Source of the DNA: Oehlia diaphana
Taxonomy: Eukaryota > Glomeromycota > Glomeromycetes > Glomerales > Glomeraceae
Reading direction: 5' to 3'
Length of the DNA stretch: 64,000 nucleotides
Assembly: GCA_003833135.1 (NCBI GenBank)
Contig: QZLH01000124.1
Location: forward strand, 33,502 to 97,501
Numbering within the stretch: the first letter of the stretch is position 1; each line of letters starts with the position of its first letter. The notes under the pieces were generated by a model. It did not search any database and was not told the DNA's origin. It was given only the letters and a program-made list of their open reading frames with translations. Positions 12,098-25,112 of this stretch are shown here, piece after piece. A program made the translations under genes and the position numbers.

Positions 12098-12905
12098 AAT
12101 AAGAAGTCAGATAACAAATATAAAGTATAAACATCAAAAAAAAAAAAATTTCACATTTTTTAATATTCTTTTTCAAAAACTCCTCTAAGAAATTTCTTCA
12201 TTCTTCCAGTGATTGTAAATCTTTGCATTTACCTATTATGAGAAAGAAAATTATTAATAGTGTGCTAAATTTTTATTTAATCATAAAGAAGGCATAGCTA
12301 ATTCCTCCTTTAGAATTAGCAGACTTTACTAACAACAAAGTAGGATATTATCTGCTTGAGTTGGTTATCAAGTGAACAAGAGAAAGAAAAAAGGGGATAA
12401 AAAAAATAAAAATAAAAATAAAAATAAAATAAAAAAGAAAAAGCAGGTAATTCTCCTAAGTCAACCTTGTGAACTCCCCGACTCAATTGAGTTATCCGTT
12501 CTAGATTTTCCTAGGAGTTACCCACTTTGCTCACCCTTACCCAACTCAACAAACAAATCCAGTACCCTCCTAAGTAAAATTTGTGAACTCCCCGACTCAA
12601 TTGAGTTATCTGTTCTAATTTTAACTTAGGAAGTTACCCACTTTGCAAATAAAAAAATACACACCTCTTTTAAAGTCTCTTGAACCATTTACACTCATCT
12701 AAAAAATCAGTAATTCTCTATTCAGAGAACTTTCATCTGTTGTCCAGTATTTCAATACATAATATTTCTGTAACTGAAAAACAAAAAAAGGAATAAATAT
12801 AATCCAATGATAAGATGTCAGATAACAAGTATAAACATCAAAAAAAAATTTCACGTTTTAATACTTGATACGCACTTTTTTTCAAGAACTCTTCTAAGAA
12901 AATAT
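12098..12905 (+). repeat. Nested direct repeats
   Basis: An outer direct repeat (about 12098-12190 and 12810-12902) shares gtcagataacaa..tataaa, acatcaaaaaaa, tttcac and a ctctaagaaa end. Inside it, a roughly 110-base unit is tandemly duplicated (about 12455-12535 and 12567-12640), with tgtgaactccccgactcaat and gagttatc in both. The 85-codon frame at 12372-12629 is a by-product of this repeat and a lysine-rich A-tract, not a gene. Confidence 0.65.
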
Positions 12906-12999
12906 GTGCACAGAAGCATTGGGTAAAGAACGAGGAGGACGGCCCAACTCACTCTCCCAATCCACATTCTCAACCCACATACCTAAAGGAGATTGTAAA

Positions 13000-13590
13000 G
13001 AAAAGGAGCCTAAGAAAAGACCTAATTCTTTTACCATTTCATCTTTCCAGGACAAATCAGATGCATTTTCCCTAATAAAAAAAAAAAGAACTATACGAGA
13101 GAAGATAGACCTAAAAAAAAGACAAAAAAAAAAGAAAGTAAAACATCATCTACACACTCCCAATCCACACTCCAACTCACACTCCCAACCCACATACCTA
13201 AAGAAAGATGTGAAAAAAGGGGCTTAAGGAAGACCTAATAAAGAGACTAAAGAGACTTAGTCAGAGAGAAGATAGACCTAAAAAAAAAGATGATGAAAAA
13301 AAAAGATAAAGCCTAAAAAAAAAAGAAGATAAAGAAAAACCAGGATGAAAAAAAAGACGACGAAAAAAAAAAAGATAAAGAAAGCTAAAAAAAATGATGA
13401 AAAAAGATGAAAAAAAAAAGATTACGAAAAAAAAGATAAAGAAGCCTAAAAAAAAAGATGATGAAAAAGAAAGATGAAAAAAAAAGAAGTCAAAGAAAGC
13501 CACGATTAAAAAAAAAAAGATGACAAAAAAAGAAGATAAAGAAAGCCTAAAAAAAGATGATGAGAAAAAAGAGATAAAAGATTAATGAGA
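13000..13590 (+). repeat. Purine-rich low-complexity tract
   Basis: The plus strand is almost purely purine, built from degenerate units such as aaaaaaaagatgatgaaaaaa and aagataaagcctaaaa, with recurring gacctaa words. Lysine-rich frames on the plus strand and phenylalanine/serine-rich frames on the minus strand are artefacts. A pyrimidine-rich relative lies at 59100-59450. Confidence 0.7.
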
Positions 13591-13599
13591 TATATTTAT

Positions 13600-14456
13600 A
13601 TTATTTAAATCATATACGCAATTACTCATGACGAAACCCGCATCAATTTTTTTTTATCAGCTAAAATAACATGATCTTGCGTGACTGACGCAATAACTAT
13701 TATTTAAAGTCCGAAGTGTTATTTGTACATAATCACGTGCTGGACGGACAGATTTATCTGCTCTAATTTTAAACTGAATTATACATTAATAATCAATAAA
13801 ACAAATTAAGTAATAACTAATAAAGTAACTATAATATAAATTTTTGGCCACGTCATGATAGTATTATGTCATTATATCATTCCACTTTTATAGCAAAATT
13901 ACCGTTCTACGCCTCAAGGAGAGATATATGATGTCATGTGATTGACAAAATTAAAAGTTAAATCAGTTTGTCAATTGTATTTTACAATAAAACAAAAATA
14001 AAACTGAACCGCAATTTCCTACTAATTATAGGTTTACTGAATTTTGTTTAGCATAACGCAGGCCAAAATTAGAAGCTTGACCAGCATTATAATCTAACTA
14101 ATAAAACATGAGCAATAATTTAATTATAGGAAAAAAAATAAAATAATCTAAATAAATACGCAAACAATTAATATTTCAAAGATTTTTAATAACGTTCATA
14201 TGTGTTATTATTATTAGTAATTTATAATACTTTTAACATTTTGTAACTTCCCAAATTCTAATAATTAATATTTTCGCTTATATAATCCTGTCACCACTAT
14301 AAAGGTATACAATAAACTTAAAAACTATGGTATAGATAAATTAGATCACAATTTTTTATTTTAATTTTCCATTAAAGTATGAAGTATAAATTAATCTTCA
14401 TTTGCATTAAATATTCTAAATTAAATATTAATACATAAAAATTTATTCATGACTTG
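13600..14456. other. Intergenic, no gene recognised
   Basis: AT-rich DNA with a few GC-richer words (near 13630-13760); no open frame or clear repeat pair found. Confidence 0.5.
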
Positions 14457-15711
14457 TTATTCAGATAATTGTTTTTGGGTCCAAAATCTGACATGAACAC
14501 TCTCAGTACAAGTTTGTTTAAATTCTTCAACTAGATTTCCCACCATATTTTTATATTCTTCTTCAGAAATTCCCATTTCCTCACTTAAAACCTTAATTGA
14601 CAATTCTGATTTAAGATAAGAAAAAGTCAAATTTTGAAAAACTAAACCAATTTTATCACTATTTGGACCTATAATAAGATCCTTTTCAATTTGATGAACT
14701 TCTCCTATATTTGGTTGTAAATCAGTTTATACATCAATTTAATATCAATATTTCATTTTGAATATGTTGACCAAACTATAATTAATTATGGAAAGTAAAA
14801 TTAATTAATAATACATATAATACATGAATTAAGATGAATATCAATATAATTACTTGCATCCGTTAATTTGCAAAAAATTGGACCTTCGCCAATATAACCG
14901 TTACGTCTATCAGATATTTCAATGTATCCACCTGGTTTCGTTACTCTAAAAAAAAATTATATAGATCAGTGTAAGCAATTTTGCAACGTCTCATACATGT
15001 CGAATTGTCGATAATAATTATTTTTTTTTCTTTAAAAAAAAAAGAAATACTTCACGAGCTCAGAAAGAATGAAATCCCATTAATCTGGTGTAAATACAAA
15101 TGTTCATATTTTCTAAATGTGTAAAATCAAATTCGTTATCATGAAATGATAATCGATTTGTTACATCAGCTTCGATGAATTCAAGGTTATGTGGTTTTAT
15201 CTATTGAATTTTATAGATTAACAAGGATCAAAATTTTTGTTTTTTCTTCATAATAAAATAAAATTTATAATTTTATTACCTCTTGTGGATATATTGGTTT
15301 AATATCAACTCCATAAAAATAAGAAGTTTCATATTTGTTTGATAAATCTAAATAACCACGTCGCAGCTCCACATCTTAAAATATAGATTATAATATATAA
15401 AATTCCTCAAATATTAGAAATTATTCACTTGAAAGATATGATATCACTTATCCGACATCTAAAACCTTACATCCTCCTTCAATTAATTTATCCTCAACTG
15501 GGGAAGAAAAGCTACTTTGAAATATATATGATCTAAGAAAATTATATATATGTAATCTATCAATGGAATCGATACTAGTCGATAAATAATAGTCAATTAG
15601 CTTCTCATTTCTTTCTTGGCCCGATTCTATTTGATCAAATTCAGGTATTTTTTTTATTGATGGTCGTTTATGTTTTAAATGTGATTTGATATTACCCATG
15701 ATTTTTTTCAT
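14457..15711 (-). pseudogene. SAM-dependent methyltransferase, decayed
   Basis: The first exon (15448-15711) encodes a start of either MKKI or, five codons on, MGNIKSHLKHKRPSIK, and runs to motif I, KVLDVG. The next exon (15280-15374) continues CGAATW, so DVGCGAATW is a class I methyltransferase SAM-binding motif. Later pieces read FYGVDIKPIYPQEIKPHNLE, FIEADVT, WDFILSELVK, VTKPGGYIEISDRRNGYIGE, and a C-terminal exon (14457-14727) ending TQKQLSE. Damage is visible. The first donor reads ATAAG instead of GTAAG (substitution at about 15451). There is a one-base insertion after the ATW codons (near 15345-15352), and another frame change before WDFILSELVK. If the MGN start is used, the glycine at position 2 would suit myristoylation. 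The family is common in Rhizophagus; the methyl acceptor is unknown. Called a pseudogene because no frame joins the pieces. Confidence 0.7.
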
Positions 15712-16314
15712 TTATTAACTAGTACAGTACAAGAATATCTTTTAGCAAACCGCACTTTTCATTTCACCATTCCTCGTTATACTCGGGTGGATAATAGGGC
15801 AATAAATGACATTGTTTTTCCAAATATTTAAAACTATTGTATTGTTTATTTCAGTTTGATCACAAATTATCTCATTCAGGTAATAGATGATTAATTTATT
15901 TACACTTTTTTAAAGAAACTATCAATACTAAAGGATCAACTTTCTTTAGGGTTGTGAGTCGACTGGTTAAAGGTGCTATAATGTTAGTCACATATGTCAT
16001 TGTAGCATTAGCTTTCTACTTTTACCAATGTAAAAAAATTTTTTTTTTTTTTTTGTTCAATTATTTATATTATTTATGAAAAATGATCGATCCCGCCGTG
16101 AATTTCCTGTCCTCATGTGACGTCATCTAATGAAATCGCAAATTTTAGATAATACTACATACAGTTAGTTTATCAAATGCATGAATTTTTGTATAAATAG
16201 ATTAACTTTCAATTACATAATCTTAAAGATGTACAGCCATTTGAAAATCGCACGGGAGATTCGAATCCATTTATATTGACTTTTCAAACGGAATCTCTAG
16301 ATTATTTTTTTGTA

Positions 16315-19041
16315 TTAGAATAACGGCATCACTACCTTATTAAGTATACCAATAATTAATTCATTAAATATATGACAAGGAAACCAATAAAATGAATTGG
16401 TATTGCTATCAGGTATTTGAATAAGAGTTTCATTCAAGGGATTTACATTTTCATCAAGTTGGGCATAAATATTAGAAAGAGTCCAAGGATTATTTGGATC
16501 ATCAAAATCTATTGTTGCTAGATCTACTAGATCTTGAGGATGTAAAGGTATAAAAAAAGCATTTGCAAAACTTATAACAATCATTGATAATATTATTAAA
16601 AAAAAGAATACACGCTTAGCCACTTCAAACATTATTTCAAAAAAACGATCAAATTGTTCAAATTTTCTAAGGAAAAGTGTAAATTTTAAACATAATAATA
16701 AACACGAAACTGAAGGCATCCAGTTTGATATATCATTATTGCAAACCCAACAGATTGATGTGTAAGTAGCACAAAGATATACAATGAAATCTGTTTTTTT
16801 TTCCAAAAAAGTTAGCACAAAAAGTTTTAATAAAATTAAATTTAAAATATAATCTTTATACATGCTTAACAAAACAACTCAAAATACTTAAAATGTATTT
16901 TTTTCTATACCAAATATTTTTCTTAATTCAAATATAATATGATAAACTCCAAATATCAATGAAATAATATAAAGAATAAAATAATCTTCTGGTGATAAAT
17001 CATATTAATATTTAGGAGGATAAGAAGCAGTTGTAAAACAAATAAGAAAACTTGCAAATATTAACGAATTAGCATATAATAGACTTCTCCAAATTTCTCT
17101 CACTTATATCAAATAACTGCTTCTCCGTTCCAATTTGTGTAAAATTCTTTTTTGCAAGTCTTAATAAATCCACTTGATGGAGGATTAAATATTTCTTTCC
17201 ACCAACTATATTTATCTGGATAGCGTGAATAATTTACATAAGGCATAACAAAAGCAATGTATTGTCTAGCTTTTCTACATATATCCGAAAACAAATATGT
17301 ATATTATAGAGATCATTGTCAATCCACGTAAACTTAATGATAATAAACACAAGCAAAAAACAGGAGGAGATACAAAATGCGGTAAATTTGGGTGGATGTA
17401 TTGATCATATTCTTCATAGAGTAAAGAGTAATAGAATAACAAAAGTTTCACGCCATTAACACGTGATATTGAAGATAAAACTGATAAAACTAAAAGAAAT
17501 ACTAATTAAATTCACATAATCCTTGTAAAAATTAATTTCATGTAAGTAGCGATTAAGTATTTCTGAGTCCTGACTAAAAGTAGAAAAATGATAATATCTC
17601 CCTTTACTACTAATTTTTTTATTTGAAGGGCTTAGAAACATAAACATTTCAGAGTTAAATTTTGTAAAGTAATCAGGATATATGTCATATAGATCTTTCA
17701 TAGATATGAATTTGAGAAATTTCAAATTTCTATTTGGATTTTCTTTAACAAGTTGTGTGCATTTAATATAAACACGACGAGTTAATTCTGGATCAGTGTG
17801 ATTTTTTAACATCGGTAATAAAGTTTTTCCATATTTCATAAACAATTCATCATCTTCTATGAAAAATTTTATCCATTCTGTGTACATCCATTAATTCTTC
17901 TTTCAAGTTCCTTGTAGATCCTGAAAAATCCTCTTTGTTATGGAAAGTTTATTGTGGCGAAAATAAATGTATTTAATTTTAATGCTCTTATTATTGATAT
18001 CAAATTCAAATATTATAAGGGTCTGGTCGTCTTTCATTGCTAATGCATTATTATTAATGACTTTACAGCTTAATGAGTTTATTGGTCGTAGAATCATTAT
18101 TTTAGAACAAATTACTTCATCGTTTAAATAAACTGACAACTTGAATTTATTTTTTCTCCATTTATATTCTTGATTGTTGAAATCCATATTCATATTTCTT
18201 TCTCCTTTTGACATTAAAAGTCTAATATTTTCCATATCAAAAGTATCATTGTTATTATTTACTTTATTAAAAAACTCATGTCTGTCTATTTTCTGTCGAG
18301 ATACAATTCCATTAACTAACCCAAATGCTACATTTAATTCTGAATTATATTCATAAAGGATAAATTCACCCTCCTTATTAAAAATTTCCGTTACATCTAC
18401 GTGTTTATTGGTATCACGTGTATTATATTTATTTTTCTTCATCTCTAGGTATGTTAAAAACCAATTTCACCAGATACCAGTTTTACCTTTATAACGAAAC
18501 CTTTTATAGTAAAGTTATCAATATGATTATGAACTATTTGAAATCCAAGCGAATAACGTTTCGGCACAGGTATTTCTGAGCCACTTAATTTATATTCAAA
18601 TAAATAGTCTGAAGAAATAGACCATAAAATATTGTTGTCCACATCAATAACCCCTCTTGATTTTATATTTGGTATTTCGTGATCTAAAATCAACTTATTG
18701 CCTTCATCAACTTTATAAACAAGTAGCTTGTTCGGACGAAACATTGCAAGATTACCGTTTTTTTCGAAATAAATCATATAATTAGGATTGTGTCGCGAAT
18801 ATTTAATCTGATTGTATTCTAGTGGTCGATGATAATTTGACATTTGAAAGATCACTATTTTTTCAATAATAGGCCAATAATAGTAATAACAAACAGTTTT
18901 ACTATCATTTACTTTAATCAATCCATCCTTCAATTGTGTTATCATCGATGCTGTATGTGATGGCATAATTACCATTGGGAGATATAGATAATGATGATAT
19001 CTTTTTTCCACCATGCGCGTCCACCGACTCGGCTCTGTCAT
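16315..19041 (-). pseudogene. Ion-transport-domain (TRP-like) channel protein, fragmented
   Basis: Six open pieces follow each other in the order of one protein. 19041-18454 and 18442-17903 look like the N-terminal beta-propeller-like region of Rhizophagus ion-transport-domain proteins. 17887-17456 is a helical linker (WIKFFIEDDELFMKYGKTLL). 17294-17109 is a pre-channel segment (ARQYIAFVMPYVNYSRYPD, then NWNGEAVI). 16872-16315 is a membrane domain with LLLCLKFTLFLRKFEQFDRF, FFFLIILSMIVISFANAFFI and the pore-proximal DPNNPWTLSNIYAQ. They are separated by in-frame stops and frame changes: a T-run indel near 18450 (IGF-stop versus FLTYLE), and stops at 17903 and about 17893 where a shifted frame reads YKELERRING. 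Several transmembrane helices between 16873 and 17108 are unreadable. The intact family is thought to form membrane cation channels. Confidence 0.65.
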
Positions 19042-20380
19042 CTATTTGGATAACTACTGTATTTCATTCACAGACATTATTCTTAAATGTTAAATAATTT
19101 GCTATAAGCAAATGTGAAAGAAACCTGCCAAAAGAGAATAAATAATGAAACACATCACTTTTATAATTTATTATTTTTGGTTGATTGGTTAATTAAATTT
19201 CCTCTGTGTTACCATGAAAAATGCACTTTTAGTACCAATTTATTAGACACGTATCATGTAGCACTTTAACATTATAACATTGTACTATAGTACAATTATA
19301 CAGTAACTCTATTGTGCGAATAATTAGTGTAGAAAAAAAAAACTTTATTTTTAAGCTCTCTTAACTTTCTACAGTTTTTTATAAGGAAATTCATTGAGAA
19401 CAAGTACCCATAATAATGATTCGTAAGGGTTCAACGGTTTCATTGGACGTTTACGGCAATGTAGTGTGACTCTATTCTTTCACGATCACTATTTGCTGAA
19501 TTAGCTCTGACTTGAGTTGATCTGTCACCCTTCAAGTATTAATTACAATGTTGTGAATATCGACATTTCCGTGATAAATGATAATAATTTTCCATTTTAT
19601 ACGGGCAACAATTACACTACTCTGATCAGCAACTCACGTCTTCGCAATCTTTCACCTCACCATAATATAGTGATCCATCGTAATCTGTTGAAAATGTGAT
19701 TAACGTGACTACTATTAATATTAATCCTTCTCAATCTAAAATCTTTAGTTTTGATATTCTTGGGTTTAAATTATCGTTGAATCTACTTTATCTCAACAAG
19801 ATAATACTTCCTTATTCCTCTGCACAATATACTCGTGTAAATGAAGGTATTGTTGTCCTTGAAATGGTTGATGAAGTAATAAATCGCAAACCTCAGATGG
19901 CAGATCTGATGGTGCAGATGGTATTGTCGGTCTTGATTGCGTAGAAGATCTTGAACCACAGTCTTGGGATTTTGAATGTTGTCACAGAGTGTTTGGGCAC
20001 GGGAATTTTTGGAATTCCAGCTTAGTTGATCCACTCGATTGAGATATGCATAGCCCAGCAATATCCACCCAAATGTTTTCTTCGTTTTGATGAAAGACAT
20101 TCAATATTTCATTGTTTGCGTTCGTTGATGAAAAGATGGTTCAGTCTAGTTGGTAGATGACATTTTTTTACATGATGAGAAATGTTCGTCAAGGCTTGTT
20201 TATAAATGAGGTATTAGATCAGAGCGAGGTTGATTAATTTGATTAATTTGATAATGGTAGTTACAATCTTTCCTATATTATTATCATTATAATTTTCTTG
20301 CTGATTCCTTTGCTTAAAAGTAAAGAGGAATGGCAAATGACAACATCATGGCGTAACGAATCCCTCATATAATCTCTAAT
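19042..20380. other. Intergenic with unassigned open frames
   Basis: Short frames at 19517-19944 (+) and 19783-20100 (-) lie in DNA less AT-rich than its surroundings, which suggests old coding or transposon-derived sequence. Neither shows a motif I recognise, and the strands conflict, so no gene is called. Confidence 0.35.
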
Positions 20381-20382
20381 TA

Positions 20383-20790
20383 CTTATCCAGCTTTTCATT
20401 GAGCTCTTCAACTTCATAATTGCTTCTGCTGGACTTGGTTTAAGTTCGTAAAGTCCAGGTTTACGGGTTAGTTTCTCAGAGAAAGGCCCTACTCGTAAGA
20501 TCTTGTTCTCGGATCTTTATAACATCTGATTCATTAAATTTTAATGCGAGATTCAAGGAATCTTTTGACAGATTCAGGAACCATGCTTTAATATCATCGG
20601 GAACTTTATCATCATCCTCCGATGGAAAAATAAAAAGATCGCATATTAATTTCTCATACTACTAGTCCAAATTTATCAAATTTATCATCATACTTACTAT
20701 AAATTTTAGAACTAGTCAGAGCTTCTCCATTATTAACTATAATTTGTGTCACAGTATTTCCTGTCGCGCCATTTATTGCCTTACAGTACT
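20383..20790 (-). pseudogene. Relic of an unrecognised multi-exon gene
   Basis: On the minus strand one piece reads KAINGATGNTVTQIIVNNGE then ALTSSKIYS before a possible GTAAG-like boundary. A second, after an AT-rich gap, reads ICDLFIFPSEDDDKVPDDIK, AWFLNLSKDSLNLALKFNES, then IREQDLTSRAFL and a stop. A shift of frame restores EKLTRKPGLYELKPSPAEAI and MKLKSSMKSWIS. Amino-acid composition and continuity look coding, with at least one frameshift. I do not recognise the family. Confidence 0.5.
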
Positions 20791-21555
20791 TAAATTAAAA
20801 GAAAATATAAGTCTGAAAATTTTCAACGCATACCAGATAATAATCATTACCTGTAACGACTTAATCTGAAAGTGTAAGCAGTTTCATATTACTGTTCTTC
20901 AGATTCTTCAGTGTATTTCTACAGTATTAGCAATATAAAATAACATTTAGTACATTTGTATCGAACCATAGAGTTCGTCACTGTAGAACTAAAAATTACA
21001 GCTTGCACTCAAGCGTCGAACAAAGTGGTTCATTACTGTGGACTAAGAGTATCACTAAACTAGGAGTAACTGTGAGTGTCACTAGAACTAAAAGTTCCCG
21101 ATTTCGCCACGTTTTTGTGATCTTTTTTTATATTATCCAGCACGTAAGTCCGATCTTTTCTCTCCGTCTGAAGGGAAGGGATTGGAGGAATTGGAAGTAG
21201 AAGACTGTGTTCAGATAAAAGATAAAAATACTTTAGAGCACGAAAAAAAAAATTAGCTATGTTGTTGACATATTTTATACCTATATGCTGTTGTGATGAG
21301 TCTTAAACTTCGAGAAATCATCTTGCCACGTTTTTATATCTCATTAGTATCACATGATGTCACGTTTCTTAAACCTGCTCTTCAAAAATGTCGATCGATA
21401 ATAAGGTATTTGAAACTCAAAAAATACAAGCGCATAAACACAGTATTTGTAATTCATATACTTCCATTTTTATAAAATTTCATGAATATTTTCTTTTCTA
21501 TTTATTATAATATTCTTACTTCTTAGTACGTCTAATTCTTTTTATACATTCACTA
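20791..21555. other. Intergenic, no gene recognised
   Basis: Two frames of 60-65 codons on the plus strand have no motif, paralogue or splice context. They are regarded as chance. Confidence 0.45.
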
Positions 21556-21559
21556 ATTT

Positions 21560-22861
21560 CTTAGTAGCGGTATATCTTTCACCAATAATTTCAAAAGAAT
21601 TAATTATTTGCCTAATTTCGATAATTCTTCGGAACTAAGTTGAACTTTTGCTACTTCAAGATTTTCCTAAATATTTAATTTTTTTCGTATCAGGAATAGT
21701 AACGATATTATCATTCTATAAAAAAAAGAACGTAGGTTATTATTAATATATTTAAAATTAGGAAAGAATAGAATTATTGAATTATAATTTACCTGAACTA
21801 GAACCAAGTTAGCCTGTTGTTAAGCCTTTCTTACCTGCAAATTCACATAATTTATCTGCAAGTTCTAGATTTTTAGCAAAATTTTCAGGTTGAAAACAAG
21901 GATAAGTTCTTCTAACATCTCCCAATTCAAAATCAATATTTCCCTAAAATTAATGATAATAATAATAAAATATTAATTAATCTATATCTGATATCATTAA
22001 ATAAATATTATTAGGAATCCATCTCAAGGAATTAAGTATTACCCATAGTAATTTATGAAGTTTCCGTAATTCCATATTCAATCTAATAAAGCGTATTTAA
22101 GTATTTTGAACGCGGCAATAAGATGAATTTTATGAACACGAAAGTATTGTTGCAGAACATCCGGAAAGATCAATTTATTTACCTTTCCCTTAACAAGTTC
22201 TGCTAAAGCGCCAAGAGTATTTTCAATAGGTCTATAAACAAGATATTCGAATTATTAATTATTTATTTCAACTTTTAAAAAAATAAAATCCTAGTTTATA
22301 CTTACGTTTCAGGATCCACACGATGTTGATTATAAAGATCGATGCAATCTTTTACAAGCTTTATGAACATATGCCAACATTTGGATTTTGATCTCGAATT
22401 ATACCAAAAAATTATAAACAAACGCCTCGTCACGACAGTCCTTAAGAATTCCTGAAATGGAATCTCGTCTGCACCACACCCATACGCATCCTTTTTACAT
22501 AAAAATCATAGGTTAGTTATATTTTAAAAACTCTTTTTATGCATTAAAAGTTGGAAAATTTTTAGATACGAACGGAAGTATCTCAAAAGTTACATCCTAA
22601 TAGTAATATTAATGCTCGATTCAAAATTTAATATTTCTTGTTCGTCAATGAACCGATGAACCGTAAAAATCACTCATACCCTATTATTTAGAATCGAAAA
22701 GGAAAATTTTTAGTGTTATTTTAAACTGAACGCTTGTACTGTTTTAATTATCAGGTAAATGAAGGTAATTTTATTTGATTATTATAAACATACCATACAT
22801 CTCAAGCCAATTACGGGAATTTTACACCAGTTTTTTCAAGCTCACAAAGAGAAAGGGCCAT
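21560..22861 (-). pseudogene. Aldo-keto reductase, full-length pseudogene copy
   Basis: Colinear with the intact reductase at 25113-26679, exon by exon, on the same strand. The start exon reads MALSLCELEKTGVKFP and then hits a stop because bases of the KIPAIGFGC segment are missing. Later exons keep recognisable DNA (ttttcaggttgaaaac.. for [10 protein letters not shown], gatcgatgcaatct for the DCIDL segment, atttcaaaagaatt near the C-terminus) but with deletions and shifts. About 130 bases of 5' flank are also shared, so the duplicated unit included the promoter. Not expected to make an enzyme. Confidence 0.8.
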
Positions 22862-24280
22862 TTTTGCGATTAAGGAGTAAAATCATTTAAATATGCGGGG
22901 ATGATGATTGCCGAAAAATGAACTATGTGCAACCTTATAAATAATTTTAGAATTGACTAGTATACTTCTAGATTACGTAAATAGTGTTGCGTTGCAATAC
23001 ATCATGATACTACCGTACAATACAAATTATCCATTGAACGATTACCACAATATTTGTTACAGATACGATCAAATTATTAATTAGAAAATTACAAATTCAA
23101 AAAAGAGGCAGACCTAAGTTGAATAGTAGAAGATGTACCAATACTAAGCTCGAAATTCAAACCTCTTGGTAACACACCATGCAATAAAGATTGTATAAAT
23201 AAAATTTTCTGATTTATTTTTTTAATAATGCCAATAGATCACTATAAATCTTTTTTAAAAATTTTTTTTTTTTAATAATAGGTATAGTTAAAACACGAAA
23301 ATCGGATAAATCAACAATTACGAAGCAAAGGAGGTCCGACCGAAGCAAGCATATTATCATTAAATATAAATTTGAGAGATTATATTGATATAGTATGTTA
23401 TTAAACTATCTTCTGCGACAATCAGGCGATCTGATGCCATAATATTTATGAATTGTTCCTGGGCATTCCTGACGACAAAAATGGTGATCGATATAGCAAC
23501 AATCTCATTGGCAGTAAATTTTTTTTAGTCAAAAATAATTTTAGTCAACAATAATGAATTGATCACGATTTGCATTTATAATCGCTAAAGATTTCAAATA
23601 CAGAAAGCGCCATACTGGTAGTAGTACTACATCACTTGAACAAATATCATATATGCGGATTCTTCCCAGATAAAGGAACTCCTTCATTAGAATATGGAAA
23701 GGTCACGTTCATTCATTATATTAATTCATTATATTAATACCAAGAACATTAACGGTATGTCCTATTGAGCTTTTAAAAAATCGAAAAAATAAGCTTTATT
23801 GTGTATTTGTATAAAAATCATTTGCTATGATTTTGTATCAATAAATTTTGAAGAATATGTTGTGTGCAGGTGGTATGACGTGTTTGATTTATAAAGTGAA
23901 ATCACTGGCATGCAATTTTACGCAACCTTGCCCACTCACTTCATTCATGTCCAGAAATCATTATACTGCTTAATAACGAAACAGCCGAAAAGGTTTTTCA
24001 CTGCATTTTTTGTCCACATCAAGCCTGATACATAAACGTGTTTGCTTTATTACATTATAATGGTATCAATGTACATCGAGGCATAAGTGCTTTCTCATTG
24101 CTCAAGCAATTCAAAGTGTAAGATACTACTTTTTCTCAGCGAAAATTCATTGATCATATTCATATAATATCTTAATAACGAAGAGAATAATATGGAACTC
24201 GCCTATCTACTTCGATCAAAACAAGTATCGGTAGATAGAGGTCTGCCTGTATTTTTTTATTACCCATCTTTTATTAGATA
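22862..24280. other. Intergenic between the reductase copies
   Basis: The proximal part (22862-23100) is the duplicated promoter of the pseudogene, retaining TTACGTAA at 22973-22980. The rest is unique-looking AT-rich DNA with no recognised gene. Confidence 0.5.
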
Positions 24281-24289
24281 AATTGGAGT

Positions 24290-24412
24290 TTCCTAATAGT
24301 CGTCCGTATTTATATTTTTATGGGCAATGCTTGTTTAAAAGTATATATGTATATATATAAAACTAAAAAAATCTATCGGTAGTTTAAAACTGTATACGGA
24401 CGTTAGTTCATG
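24290..24412 (-). repeat. Dispersed short repeat, copy 2 (inverted)
   Basis: Its reverse complement starts actaacgtccgtatacag and ends acggacgactattagg, matching 8646-8757. Just beyond it, 24440-24480 has the palindromic word cacggctccgccgtg and the tgaaataact motif also seen at 8610-8640. Confidence 0.55.
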
Positions 24413-25112
24413 GAACAGCCTTGATTTTATTATCAACACGGCTCCGCCGTGATAATCTACGACTTTCCTGAAATAACTATTACTTAACTACTGATTCTGT
24501 ACAAACGATATGTTATAATAATATTAAACTCGATTGGTTAAAATCCGATCGTGCTCGGAAGCTAGTGAAGCTTAATGATGTGGAGACTCCGCCAATCAAG
24601 AGTAATAAAAAAAAGCAAAATAGTTATATTATCTTGGACACGATTTTATACATTCATATTTTCATATTATTATTCATATTATTTATAGGGCGAAGATCAG
24701 ATATTCCAACTTGCTAAAGTCAATCAGTACTATACTGTAAAGGTAAACCGAAAGTTCCTTATCAAAAATATCGATCAATCATATGATGATGAAGAAATAA
24801 GGTACGTTGAAACCCAGAAATATTAGAATATGGCATTTCTTCGTTTCTTTAGAATGGGAATCTTGATATTCGTTATATTGTCATATTCATCGCAAGTTCA
24901 CTTGATTCACATCATAAACATTTGATAAATCAATTTATCTTTAATTGGCACGTAAATACAATAATTATATTATTCATATACTTTAAAAATGGAAAATTTT
25001 CATAAATATATTCTTTTTTACTTATATTATAATATTCTTAATACATCAAAATGTTAATATCATACATAAATACATATTAAATACTATATAATTATTAATT
25101 ATTCGTTTGTTT

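Noticed and set aside
12372..13503. Lysine-rich and phenylalanine-rich frames
   Set aside because: Products of a purine-rich low-complexity tract and a duplicated non-coding unit.
19517..20100. Possible genes on both strands
   Set aside because: Conflicting short frames, no recognisable motifs; listed only as unassigned DNA.
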